From Labedella phragmitis (GTDB taxonomy: Bacteria > Actinomycetota > Actinomycetes > Actinomycetales > Microbacteriaceae): 64,000 nucleotides of DNA. The DNA lies in assembly GCF_004078635.1 (NCBI RefSeq), contig NZ_RZNB01000003.1, positions 1 to 64,000 of the forward strand. The letters run 5' to 3'. The translations under genes were made by a program, and so were the position numbers. The notes under the pieces were generated by a model. The model did no database searches. It was given only the letters and a program-made list of their open reading frames with translations, and was not told the DNA's origin. Below are positions 54,220-63,145 of the stretch, one piece after another (position 1 is the first letter of the stretch; each line of letters begins with the position of its first letter).

Positions 54220-55752
54220 TCATTTGACGAGCGGGAAGAGGATCGTCTCGCGGATGCCGAGACCCGTGAGGGCCATGAGCAGCCGGTCGATACCCATCCC
54301 CATGCCGCCCGTCGGCGGCATGCCGAACTCGAGAGCGCGGAGGAACTCCTCATCGAGCCGCATGGCCTCGACATCGCCCCGTGCGGCGAGCTTCGCCTGC
54401 TCGACGAAGCGCTCGCGCTGGATGACGGGGTCGACGAGCTCCGAGTATCCGGTGGCGAGCTCGAAGCCGCGGATGTAGAGGTCCCACTTCTCGACGACGC
54501 CGGCGATCGACCGGTGCTCGCGCACGAGGGGGCTCGTGTCGACGGGGAAGTCCATGACGAAGGTCGGCCGTTCGAGACCGCCCTTCACGAAGTGCTCCCA
54601 CAGCTCCTCGACGTACTTCCCGTGGATCGGGTGCGGCACCTCGACGCCCTCGCGCTCGGCGAGAGCCGCGAGCTCCTCGATGGGGGTCTGCGGCGTGATC
54701 TCGACGCCTGCTGCCTGCGACAGGCTCTCGAACATCGAGATCCGGTCCCACTCGCCCCCGAGGTCGTACTCGGTGCCGTCGGCCCACGTCACGACGTGGC
54801 TTCCCGAGACGGCCTTCGCCGCCTCCTGGATGAGGGTCTGAGTGAGGTCGGCGATCGAGGAGTAGTCGCCGTACGACTCGTACGCCTCGAGCATCGCGAA
54901 CTCGGGGCTGTGCGTCGAGTCTGCACCCTCGTTGCGGAAATTGCGGTTGATCTCGAAGACGCGGTCGATGCCACCGACGACGGCGCGCTTGAGGTAGAGC
55001 TCGGGGGCGATCCGCAAGTAGAGGTCGGTGTCGAAGGCGTTCGAGTGGGTCACGAACGGACGGGCGGACGCACCGCCGTGCATCACCTGCAGCATGGGCG
55101 TCTCGACCTCGAGGAAGCCGCGCTCGGCGAACGTGGCACGAAGGCTCGCGACCGCCGTCGACCGCGTGACGACGTTGCGGCGCGCCTGCTCGCGCGCGAT
55201 GAGGTCGAGGTAACGCGAGCGGACGCGCGTCTCCTCGCTCAACTCGTTGTGCAGGTTCGGGAGCGGCTGGATCGCCTTGGAGGCGATGCGCCACTCCGCC
55301 ACCATGATCGAGAGCTCGCCGCGACGGCTCGCGGCCACCTCGCCGGACACGAAGAGGTGATCGCCGAGGTCGACGAGGTCCTTCCACGCGGCGAGGTCCT
55401 CCTCACCCACGGCGGCGAGGCTCACCATGGCCTGGATCCGGGTGCCGTCACCCGACTGGAGGCTCGCGAAGCACAGCTTGCCCGTGTTGCGGAGGTGGAC
55501 GACGCGACCCGCGACGCCGACCGTGACGCCGGCCGACTCGTCGGGGGCGAGGTGGCCGTAGGCCTCCCGCACCTGGCGGATGGTGTGTGTGACGGGGACC
55601 GAGACGGGGTAGGCGCCACCGGCAGCGTCCGTGGCCTCGTCGAGCAGCCGCTGCCTCTTCGCGAGACGGACGGCCTTCTGCTCCGTGATCTCCTGCTCGG
55701 TGGGGTCCGCCGAGGCGGTCGGTGTGGCGGGGGACGACGTGGTGTCGGACAT
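54220..55752 (-). CDS. lysS: lysyl-tRNA synthetase (class II)
   Basis: A 510-residue class II LysRS. An N-terminal OB-fold anticodon-binding domain (GVAGRVVHLRNTGKLCFASLQ) is followed by the catalytic domain. Motif 2 is FEINRNFRNEGADSTHSPEFAMLEAY, and motif 3 is GMGMGIDRLLMALTGLGIRETILFPLVK. The ATG at 55752 (MSDTTSS) is the standard start. It charges tRNA-Lys. In actinobacteria lysS normally lies in a pantothenate/lsr2/clpC neighbourhood; here cls and a ZIP-like gene separate it from clpC. Confidence 0.97.
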   Translation of the reverse strand: MSDTTSSPATPTASADPTEQEITEQKAVRLAKRQRLLDEATDAAGGAYPVSVPVTHTIRQVREAYGHLAPDESAGVTVGVAGRVVHLRNTGKLCFASLQSGDGTRIQAMVSLAAVGEEDLAAWKDLVDLGDHLFVSGEVAASRRGELSIMVAEWRIASKAIQPLPNLHNELSEETRVRSRYLDLIAREQARRNVVTRSTAVASLRATFAERGFLEVETPMLQVMHGGASARPFVTHSNAFDTDLYLRIAPELYLKRAVVGGIDRVFEINRNFRNEGADSTHSPEFAMLEAYESYGDYSSIADLTQTLIQEAAKAVSGSHVVTWADGTEYDLGGEWDRISMFESLSQAAGVEITPQTPIEELAALAEREGVEVPHPIHGKYVEELWEHFVKGGLERPTFVMDFPVDTSPLVREHRSIAGVVEKWDLYIRGFELATGYSELVDPVIQRERFVEQAKLAARGDVEAMRLDEEFLRALEFGMPPTGGMGMGIDRLLMALTGLGIRETILFPLVK

Positions 55753-55808
55753 GTGCGGGAGACTCCTCGAGGACGGCTCCCTCAAGCTTAGGCGGTGGGA
55801 GTCGGCGC

Positions 55809-56090
55809 TCAGGCGACGTAGAACGTGCGCGACGCGGAGCCCTCGACGCCGTCGACTGTCGCAGCGATCGTGACGCGGACCGAGCCGCTGTGCCCGCTGT
55901 CGAGCGGACCACCGGTGTCACCGTCGACCGTGGTCAGTCGCACGAGCTCGACGTGGGGCTCCCCCACCACCGCGGCCTGCCCGGCCGCGACGACGGCGTC
56001 GAGTCCGCCGTCGGCGGCCGATGCCGCGGAGTCGAGGGCGTGCGCGAGCACGGCGTCGTGACGGTCGGATGGGCGTTCGGTGGGGCTCAC
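55809..56090 (-). CDS. hypothetical protein, 93 residues
   Basis: A small acidic protein that reads cleanly from a GTG at 56090 (VSPTERPSDRHDAVLAHALDSAAS). A helix and a beta-rich part (VELVRLTTVDGDTGGPLDSGHSGSVRVTIAATVDG) end SASRTFYVA. Upstream reading is a long open frame without coding character. The family is unknown. It lies between lysS and the phosphopantetheinyl transferase gene and is divergent from the latter. Confidence 0.55.
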   Translation of the reverse strand: MSPTERPSDRHDAVLAHALDSAASAADGGLDAVVAAGQAAVVGEPHVELVRLTTVDGDTGGPLDSGHSGSVRVTIAATVDGVEGSASRTFYVA

Positions 56091-56171
56091 CCCCTGATGG
56101 TAGCCGCCGGGCGGTCCCGTCGAATGCCGAGAAGTCCACCGAGCGGCCCGACGTCCGTGGAGCGTGGCACG

Positions 56172-56846
56172 ATGTCTCCCGTGGACGAGGCGCGCGAACC
56201 CGAGGCCGCGGGGGTCACCGTCTCCGACGTGTCGCACCTCCTGCCGGCCCTCGCCGGTCTCGTCGTTCTCCTCGGTGAAGCGCCCGTCGACGGCGATGCC
56301 GTGGAGCGGCGGCGCCGTGGCCGGCTCCTCCTGCAGGAGGCGGCCGTCAGGCTCTGGGGCGATGGAACCCGTGCCCTCGTGACGGCGCGATGCCCGCGGT
56401 GCGGTGGCGATCACGGCAGACCGGTCGTCACCGATGTCCCGTCGGGGCGGCGCCTGCGGGGAAGCGTCACGCACGCCGGGGCGATCACGCTCGTGGCTGT
56501 CGGGCCGGTCGCCGTCGGCATCGACGCGGAGCGCGTCGGCGGCGATCCAGCGCGCTTCGAAGCGATCCGTGCGGTCACGGGTGGCACGCCGCTCGACGGC
56601 CGCGATGCCCTGCGGCTGTGGACGACTGTCGAGGCCGTGCTCAAGGCGGACGGACGGGGCCTCGAGGTCGACCCGACGCGTGTGGGGATCGAGGGTCCGC
56701 CCGGTGTCGCCGGTGCGACCGCTCGCGTCGACGGCGGTCCCCCGTTCGAGGTGGCCGGCTTCGACCTGCCCCACGTGGATTCGTCCGCACCACACGGCGA
56801 CGGCCTCGTGATCACCGTCGCCTGGAGCGCATCCGGCGGACGCTAG
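56172..56846 (+). CDS. 4'-phosphopantetheinyl transferase-like protein
   Basis: A 224-residue Sfp-superfamily protein that should transfer phosphopantetheine from CoA to carrier proteins. Magnesium-binding D118 and E120 lie in VGIDAE, and W150, E154 and K158 lie in LRLWTTVEAVLKADGRGL. The CPRCGGDHGRPVV segment and the T(H)AGAI region are family marks. The Lys just before the catalytic Glu in the usual WxxKEA motif reads Val here. The natural target is the carrier domain of the adjacent Pls-type synthetase. Its stop overlaps that of the M1 peptidase on the other strand (CTAG). Confidence 0.85.
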   Translation: MSPVDEAREPEAAGVTVSDVSHLLPALAGLVVLLGEAPVDGDAVERRRRGRLLLQEAAVRLWGDGTRALVTARCPRCGGDHGRPVVTDVPSGRRLRGSVTHAGAITLVAVGPVAVGIDAERVGGDPARFEAIRAVTGGTPLDGRDALRLWTTVEAVLKADGRGLEVDPTRVGIEGPPGVAGATARVDGGPPFEVAGFDLPHVDSSAPHGDGLVITVAWSASGGR

Positions 56847-58180
56847 CCGGGAAAGGCGGGCAGCGCCTCGGCGTCGAGCCACGCGGCGAACACGGTGTCG
56901 ACGACGGAGCGCTCGATGCCGGCCGAGGCCCCCTCGCTCGCGACGAGGTCGCGGAGATCGTCCGTCGTGACGACACCGTGGCGGTGCTCCGAGGTCCAGC
57001 GCTTGAGGACGGCGAAGAAGACGTCGTCGCCGACGGCTCGCCGCACGGCGTGCAGCGCGAGGGCCCCGCGCTTGTACACACGGTCGTCGAACATGCGTGC
57101 TGCGCCGGGGTCGCCGACGACGACGTCCTGCGCCGAGCGCGCGAGCACGACGTGGTGGTAGCGCGCGAGATCCTCCGCCGTCCGACCGCCCGACGCCTCC
57201 GACCACAACCACTCCGCGTAGCACGCGAAACCCTCGTTGAGCCAGATGTAGCGCCACGCGGCGACCCCGACGGAGTTGCCGAACCACTGGTGCGCGAGCT
57301 CGTGGGCCACGAGTCGCTCCCACTCGCCCCGACCTCCCATGTGGTTCGATCCGAAGATCGCGAGCGATTGCGCTTCGAGGGGGATCTCGAGGACGTCGGC
57401 TGTCACGATGACCGAATAGACCGGGAATGGGTACGGACCGAAGAGGCGCTGGAATGTCGCCATCATGGCGGGGACTGCACGGAGGTCGGCGTCGACACGA
57501 GCGCGCAGGGCCGGCGGGAAGACGAATCGCCCCGCGACACCGTCGAGGTCCACCTCGCGCGTCGTATAGCGCCCGACCTGCACGGTCGCGAGGTAGGTCG
57601 CCGTCGGCTCCTCCTGCTCGAACGACCACGTCGTGCGCCCCGACCTCACCGTGCGGTCGACGAGCCGTCCGTTGCACACGACCGTGTACGGTGCCTCGGT
57701 CGTGAAGCGGATCGAGAACGCCGCCTTGTCGGCCGGGACGTCGTTGCAGGGGAACCACGTCGAAGCGCCGCTCGGTTGTGACGCGACGATGACGCCGTCC
57801 GCGAGTTCCTCCCAGCCCACGGTTCCCCACGAACTCGATCGCGGCCGCGGCGCTCCCGCGTAGTCGATCGCGACCGAGAACCGCGTGCCCGCCTCGATGG
57901 GGCGATCCGGGGTGATCGTGAGCTTGTGCGCCGACTGCCGGTGACCCACGCGAGCACCGTCGAGCCGCACCGACCCGACCTGCAGCCGGGAGAGGTCGAG
58001 CGTGAAACGCGGGAGGTCGGTCGTCGCGAGGACGTCGAGCCGCGCGGTGCCGCTCAGTCGATTGGTCGCGGTGCGGTAGTCGAGGTCGAGCTCGTAGCGC
58101 TCGACGTCGACGCCGGCGTTGCCGTTCTTCGGGACGTACGGGTCTGTCGCCGCTCGAGCGGCGGCTGTGCCGCGGATCAT
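56843..58180 (-). CDS. M1-family zinc metallopeptidase
   Basis: A 445-residue M1 aminopeptidase-type enzyme. The zinc site is H293-E294-x-x-H297 (HELAHQWFGN) with E316 (WLNEGFACYAEW). An N-terminal beta domain (about 1-190) precedes it. The exopeptidase motif GxMEN is altered (IPLEAQSLAIF), so N-terminal recognition may differ from classical aminopeptidase N. Its ATG overlaps the stop of the Pls-type synthetase (ATGA), so it is co-translated. In poly-lysine producers, zinc aminopeptidases degrade the polymer; a protective or trimming role here is inference. Confidence 0.88.
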   Translation of the reverse strand: MIRGTAAARAATDPYVPKNGNAGVDVERYELDLDYRTATNRLSGTARLDVLATTDLPRFTLDLSRLQVGSVRLDGARVGHRQSAHKLTITPDRPIEAGTRFSVAIDYAGAPRPRSSSWGTVGWEELADGVIVASQPSGASTWFPCNDVPADKAAFSIRFTTEAPYTVVCNGRLVDRTVRSGRTTWSFEQEEPTATYLATVQVGRYTTREVDLDGVAGRFVFPPALRARVDADLRAVPAMMATFQRLFGPYPFPVYSVIVTADVLEIPLEAQSLAIFGSNHMGGRGEWERLVAHELAHQWFGNSVGVAAWRYIWLNEGFACYAEWLWSEASGGRTAEDLARYHHVVLARSAQDVVVGDPGAARMFDDRVYKRGALALHAVRRAVGDDVFFAVLKRWTSEHRHGVVTTDDLRDLVASEGASAGIERSVVDTVFAAWLDAEALPAFPG

Positions 58181-61100
58181 CGGGCGGACGCGGCGACGCG
58201 GTAGTCGGCCACGACGACGTCGCGCCACGGTCCGATGGGGTTTCCGCTCCAGCGGCCACCCTCCGGCACGGTCTCGCCGCGCATGACGAGCGAAGCCGGA
58301 CCGATCGTCGAGTGGTCCCCGATGACGGCGGCGGGCAGCGCCACGCTGTGGGGGCCGAGCGTCGCACCGGCGCCGAGGGTCACTTCGTCCATGCTCATGA
58401 TTCGATCATGGAACAGGTGGGTCTGCACGACACACCCCCTGTTGACCGTCGAGCCGTCGCCGAGGGACACGAGGTCGGCCTCGGGGAGCCAATAGCTCTC
58501 GCACCACACGCCGCGACCGATGCGCGCGCCGAGGGACCGCAACCAGACGACGAGGGCGGGCGTCCCGGCCGCGCCGTTCGCGAACCACGGCGCCGCGACC
58601 ATCTCCGTGAACGTGTCGGCGAGTTCGCTCCGCCAGATGAAGGACGACCAGAGCGGGTGCTCCCCCGCTCGGATGCGCCCGATGAGCGCCCACTTCGCGG
58701 CCGTCGTGAGCGCGGCGGCGAGCGCTCCGGCCGCGACGAGGACGGCTCCCCCGACGACGAGGGTCGGTACGAGACCGACGAGCTCGAGCAGGAGCGCGAG
58801 CGTCGACAGCACGAGCAGCCCGATGCCGACAGTGACGACCACGGGCACGAAACGCGCGAGTTCCCACGCTGCGCGCGCGACGCGCAGCCGCGTCGGCGGC
58901 GAGAACGTGAGCGCATCGTCCACCTCGGCCGGCGTCCGACGCAACCGGACCGTGGGCGAGCCGAGCCACGACGAGCCCGCCTTGGACTTCCGTGGCGCGA
59001 CCGAGAGCACGGCGATGAGGCTGTCGCGCGGAATCCGGCGGCCCGCCGTCGCCATCCCCGAGTTGCCGAGGAAGGACCGACGCCCCACCTCGACGGGGGC
59101 GACGTGCACGTACCCGCCGCCGAGCTCGTACGACGCCACGAGCGTGTCGTCGGCGAGGAATGCGCCGTCGCGGATCGTCGTCATCGACGGCACGAGCAGT
59201 ACGGTCGAGGCCTCGACGTTCCGACCGACCCGCGCGCCGAGGAGCCGGAGCCACACGGGGGTGAAGAGGCTCGAGTACAGCGGGAAGAGGATCGTGCGCG
59301 ACAGGTCGAGCAGCCGCTCGGTCGCCCACACCTGCCAGCCCTGACGGCTCCGGACGGGATGCACGCCTTCCGTCAAACCGATCCCGAGAGCACGCGTCAC
59401 GATCACCACGAGGAGCGCGAGCACGACCCCGGCAGCGGCCGTCGCGGGGACGACGAGGAGCGCGGCCCGACCGGCGAGGTCTGCGAGCGACGACGCATCG
59501 CGGATCGCCGGGACGAGGACGGCTGCTCCCGCTGCGAGCGCGATGACCGGGATGAGCGCGAAGACGATGCTCGACGCGCCGTACGCGAACCACCAGCGCC
59601 TCCCGCGCGCCGGCGGCGCGTCCGGCCACCACTGCCGCACCCGCCCGACGCGCACGGCCGGGGAACCCGCCCAGCGCTGGCCCGAGCGCACGCGCCCGAA
59701 CACCGCGGAGGCCGGCTCGATCTGCGCGTTCCGTGCGATTCGCGTGCCGGGCAGCAGAACGCTCCGCGCCCCGACGACACTTCCCGCGCCGATCCGCACG
59801 GCGCCGACGCGGAGGATGTCCCCGTCGACCCACCAGCCGGAGAGATCGACCTCGGGTTCGACCGACGCGCCCTCCCCGATCGTGAGCATGCCTGTGAGCG
59901 GCGGGAGCGAGTGGAGCGTGACGTCGCGCGCGATCGTCGCCCCGAGGAGCCGACCGTACGCGGCCACGAAGGGCGCGCCAGAGAGGCCGACGCCGCCGAG
60001 CGCGTGCGTGATGGCCTCCGTCACCCAGATGCGGCGGTGCACCGAACCCCCGCGCGGGTAGTCGCCCGGCTCGAGGCCGGTGAGCAGCGTCCGGGCGGCC
60101 GCGACCGAGAGCAGCATCCTGCCGAGCGGAGTGACGAAGACGAGCACGAGGAGCACGACCGCGACCGTGTCGGGCACGGGCAACGGACCGGCGAGCCCCG
60201 CGAGGTCGAGCACCCAGGCCGCGGCGGAGAGGATGGCGAGCCAGCGCGCCGCCGCGAGAGCCGAGATCGGCAGGCTCACGAGCGTCTGGAAGACGCCCAT
60301 GGCCCGCGGCGTCGGCGTCACGCGGTGGAAGTCCGTCGGACGATCACGACCACGGTCCTCGCCGTCGCGTTCGTCGAGGGCCTCCGCCATCGCCACGAGC
60401 CGCGGCAGCGCGTACACGTCGGCGACGGTGAACTCGGGATCCCGCGACCGGACACGCGTGACGAGCTGTGCGGCGGCGAGCGAACCACCGCCGAGGTCGA
60501 AGAAGTTCGCCTCGATCGACGGTACGGGTACGCCGAGCACCGCCGTCCAGTCAGCGGCCAAGGCGCGGACGCGCTCGGGAAGGGCTGCCGCCGGGGTGTC
60601 GTCGACGGGGAGGGGCCATGGCAGCGCGGCCTTGTCGACCTTGCCCGAGGTGCGCGTCGGCAACTCGTCGAGCACCGCGAGCACGGGGACGAGAGCGGCC
60701 GGCAGAGCCGCGCGCAACGCGGCGAGCGCGGCAGCCCGGTCGAAGGCGTCCTTCCCGGGCACCGCGAGGTAGCCGACGAGCACGGGAGAGCCGGAGGACG
60801 ACGTCCGCACGGCGGCGGCCGCTCCCGCGACACCCGGAAGCGCCTGCAGCGAGGCCTCGATCTCCCCGAGCTCGATGCGCCGACCGCCGACCTTCACCTG
60901 GTCGTCGACACGCCCCTGGAAGACGAGTCCCGCCGCCTCGAAGCGGACGAGGTCGCCGCTGCGGTACGCCCGCTCCCACCCGAGGGTCGGTGCGGGCGCA
61001 TACTTCTCGGCGTCCTTCGCCGGGTCGAGGTATCGGCCGAGGCCGACACCGCCGATGACGAGCTCGCCCACTTCCCCGTCGCCGACGCGCGTGCCGTCGG

Positions 61101-62205
61101 TGCCGACGACAGCGAGGTCCCAGCCGTCGAGCGGCAGCCCGATCCGCACGGGCGTCGAGCCGTCGAGCGGAGCAGCGCACGCCACGACGGTCGCCTCCGT
61201 CGGTCCGTAGGTGTTCCAGACCTCACGACCGTCGACGGCGAGGCGCTCCGCGAGTTCTGGCGGGCAGGCCTCGCCCCCGAAGATGAGCAGTCGCACGTTC
61301 TCGAGCGACTCGGCCGGCCACAACGCCGCGAGGGTCGGAACCGTGGACACGATCGTGACGCCGCGGGCGACGAGCCACGGACCGAGGTCGACGCCGCTCC
61401 GCACGAGGGATCGAGGTGCGGGCACGAGGCACGCACCATGGGCCCACGCGAGCCACATCTCCTCGCACGAGGCGTCGAACGCCACCGAGAGCCCGGCGAG
61501 GACGCGATCGTCCGGTCCGATCGGCTCCGCCTGGAGGAACAGTCGCGCCTCGGCGTCGACGAAGGCCGCGGCGGAGCGGTGGCTCACGGCCACGCCCTTG
61601 GGGACGCCCGTCGATCCCGAGGTGAAGATGATCCAGGCGTCGTCCTCCGGCGTCGGCGGCGTCACGACGGCGAGCGCCGCGGTGTCCGTCACCGGCCTGC
61701 CGGGGGTGACCACCGAGGCCTGGCCGTGAGCGTCCGTCGATCCGTCGTCGGTCGGTCGGTCCTCGCTCAATGGAGAGACGCCGGTACGCGGAACGAAGAC
61801 GCCGTCGCCCTCGAGCACACCGACGACTCCCGCCTCCCCGAAGACGAGGGCGGCGCGCTCCTCGGGATCGTCCGCGTCGACGGGAACGTACGCGGCGCCC
61901 GCGACGAGCACGCCGAGGATCGCGATGTAGAGCTGGCGCTTCCCGGAGGGCATGCGCACACCGACACGGTCGCCCCGTCGTACGCCCGCATCATGCAGAG
62001 CGGCGGCGACTCGGATCGCCTGCGCGAGCAATTCTCGGTAGCTGAGCGACACGGAGCCGTCATCGAGGGCGGACGCGTCGGGGAATCGTGCGGCCGACTC
62101 CCTCAGGACGTCGACGAGCGTGCGCACGTGCGGTGCACGGTCCGACCGGGTGAGCACCGCCGTTTGAGCAGACCGCGCGTCGGCGGCGTCGACCTCAGGA
62201 CTCAC
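58177..62205 (-). CDS. Pls-type membrane nonribosomal peptide synthetase
   Basis: A 1342-residue protein with the layout of epsilon-poly-lysine synthetase. The adenylation domain spans about 30-530 (FTSGSTGVPKG 194-204, FDAS with amino-group-binding D244, TYGPTE, YRSGDLV, TRTSGKVDKA). The carrier domain spans about 540-610 with S575 (FFDLGGGSL). The rest is a membrane region with several TM segments around soluble left-handed beta-helix-like blocks (hexapeptide runs such as GAGSVVGARSVLLPG and GAGATLGPHSVALPA). No condensation or thioesterase domain is present, as in Pls. The GTG at 62205 overlaps the Lys-rich gene end. The likely product is a homopolymer of a basic or other amino acid; identity is unknown. 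Confidence 0.9.
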   Translation of the reverse strand: MSPEVDAADARSAQTAVLTRSDRAPHVRTLVDVLRESAARFPDASALDDGSVSLSYRELLAQAIRVAAALHDAGVRRGDRVGVRMPSGKRQLYIAILGVLVAGAAYVPVDADDPEERAALVFGEAGVVGVLEGDGVFVPRTGVSPLSEDRPTDDGSTDAHGQASVVTPGRPVTDTAALAVVTPPTPEDDAWIIFTSGSTGVPKGVAVSHRSAAAFVDAEARLFLQAEPIGPDDRVLAGLSVAFDASCEEMWLAWAHGACLVPAPRSLVRSGVDLGPWLVARGVTIVSTVPTLAALWPAESLENVRLLIFGGEACPPELAERLAVDGREVWNTYGPTEATVVACAAPLDGSTPVRIGLPLDGWDLAVVGTDGTRVGDGEVGELVIGGVGLGRYLDPAKDAEKYAPAPTLGWERAYRSGDLVRFEAAGLVFQGRVDDQVKVGGRRIELGEIEASLQALPGVAGAAAAVRTSSSGSPVLVGYLAVPGKDAFDRAAALAALRAALPAALVPVLAVLDELPTRTSGKVDKAALPWPLPVDDTPAAALPERVRALAADWTAVLGVPVPSIEANFFDLGGGSLAAAQLVTRVRSRDPEFTVADVYALPRLVAMAEALDERDGEDRGRDRPTDFHRVTPTPRAMGVFQTLVSLPISALAAARWLAILSAAAWVLDLAGLAGPLPVPDTVAVVLLVLVFVTPLGRMLLSVAAARTLLTGLEPGDYPRGGSVHRRIWVTEAITHALGGVGLSGAPFVAAYGRLLGATIARDVTLHSLPPLTGMLTIGEGASVEPEVDLSGWWVDGDILRVGAVRIGAGSVVGARSVLLPGTRIARNAQIEPASAVFGRVRSGQRWAGSPAVRVGRVRQWWPDAPPARGRRWWFAYGASSIVFALIPVIALAAGAAVLVPAIRDASSLADLAGRAALLVVPATAAAGVVLALLVVIVTRALGIGLTEGVHPVRSRQGWQVWATERLLDLSRTILFPLYSSLFTPVWLRLLGARVGRNVEASTVLLVPSMTTIRDGAFLADDTLVASYELGGGYVHVAPVEVGRRSFLGNSGMATAGRRIPRDSLIAVLSVAPRKSKAGSSWLGSPTVRLRRTPAEVDDALTFSPPTRLRVARAAWELARFVPVVVTVGIGLLVLSTLALLLELVGLVPTLVVGGAVLVAAGALAAALTTAAKWALIGRIRAGEHPLWSSFIWRSELADTFTEMVAAPWFANGAAGTPALVVWLRSLGARIGRGVWCESYWLPEADLVSLGDGSTVNRGCVVQTHLFHDRIMSMDEVTLGAGATLGPHSVALPAAVIGDHSTIGPASLVMRGETVPEGGRWSGNPIGPWRDVVVADYRVAASAR

Positions 62206-63043
62206 GTGCCGGCTGGACGAGGAGATCGAGGAGCTGCTGCTTCCGCAGCCGAGACAGCGACGTGTACCCGTGAGCGCGAGCGAACGATCGCAGTCGCGGC
62301 ACGCTCCACGTCGCGTTCGGTACGGGGGTCGTCGACGCGGACGGCTGCGGCAGGGCGGCGATCGCGGCTTCGGCCTCGGCGCTGCGGCGGGCCCGCTCCG
62401 CAGCGGCCGCGGCAATGGCCCGCGCCTCGTCTCGAGCACGCTTCTCCGCCTCTCGCGCCGCGGACTTCTCGCGCGCCTTCCGCTCGGCCTTCTCGGCCTT
62501 CGCGCGCGCTTTGGCTTTCTTCTCGGCCTTCTCCGCCTTCGCGCGTTCCTTCGCCTTGCGCTCGGCCTTCTCCGCCTTCGCCTGCTCCTTCGCCTTGCGC
62601 TCGGCCTTCTCCGCCTTCGCCTGCTCCTTCGCCTTACGCTCGGCCTTCTCCGCCTTCGCCTGCTCCTTCGCCTTACGCTCGGCCTTCTCCGCCTTCGCCT
62701 TACGCTCGGCCTTCTCCGCCTTCGCCTGATCCTTCGCCTTACGCTCGGCCTTCTCCGCCTTCGCGCGTTCCTTCGCCTTCTTCTCGGAGATCGCTCGCTT
62801 CTCGGGCTTCGCCTTCTTGTCCGACTTCGTCGTCGACGCGGGCGACCCGGTGTCGTCGGCATTCCGAGCCGAAGCCTTCGCGGCCTTCTTCTTCGCCTTC
62901 ACGAGCCGCGCGGCCTCCTCGAGCCGCTCCTCCTCGCGTGCGGCGCGGGCAGCGTCCGCCTCGACGGCGCGCTTGATGGCTTTGCGTTCGGCCTTGTCGA
63001 CCGCTCGCTTCTCCTCCGCGGACGGAGTGCCGTTCTTCGCCAT
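62195..63043 (-). CDS. Lys/Ala/Glu-rich repeat protein with SAP-like C-terminus
   Basis: A 282-residue, highly charged protein. Residues 88-192 consist of about seven near-copies of a 13-residue unit (KAERKAKEQAKAE) and one shortened by four residues, predicted as a long single helix or coiled coil. The C-terminal 35 residues (WSVPRLRSFARAHGYTSLSRLRKQQLLDLL) resemble a SAP or Rho-N helix-extended-helix nucleic-acid-binding motif. No signal peptide. It ends 11 nt inside the Pls-type synthetase gene, so they are co-transcribed. It could compact DNA or RNA, or bind an anionic partner. Nothing known explains its link with a poly-amino-acid synthetase. Confidence 0.85.
   Translation of the reverse strand: MAKNGTPSAEEKRAVDKAERKAIKRAVEADAARAAREEERLEEAARLVKAKKKAAKASARNADDTGSPASTTKSDKKAKPEKRAISEKKAKERAKAEKAERKAKDQAKAEKAERKAKAEKAERKAKEQAKAEKAERKAKEQAKAEKAERKAKEQAKAEKAERKAKERAKAEKAEKKAKARAKAEKAERKAREKSAAREAEKRARDEARAIAAAAAERARRSAEAEAAIAALPQPSASTTPVPNATWSVPRLRSFARAHGYTSLSRLRKQQLLDLLVQPARES
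62468..62782 (-). repeat. 39-bp tandem repeats in the Lys-rich gene
   Basis: About seven imperfect copies of a 39-bp unit (unit end TTCGCCTTGCGCTCGG on the plus strand) plus one copy shortened by 12 bp. They encode the KAERKAKEQAKAE helix and are prone to copy-number change. Confidence 0.85.
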
Positions 63044-63145
63044 GTGCGTCCTTCTCGATTCGGGACCGGAACGACGCTCTCGCGTGCGTTCCGTCGGGCC
63101 GGGTGCGCCGACACCGTATCGGGCGAAGGTGAACAGTCGGTTCCG

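Noticed and set aside
62468-62782. CRISPR array
   Set aside because: The repeats are contiguous, without unique spacers, and keep a reading frame. They are coding tandem repeats.
62206-62862. N-terminal extension of the Pls-type synthetase (Arg-rich)
   Set aside because: It runs through the Lys-rich gene in another frame and is pure Arg/Pro/Ser low complexity. The GTG at 62205 gives the normal length.
58312-62976. A 1500-residue plus-strand frame opposite the synthetase
   Set aside because: Charged low-complexity shadow with no motif; the minus strand encodes a recognisable multidomain protein.
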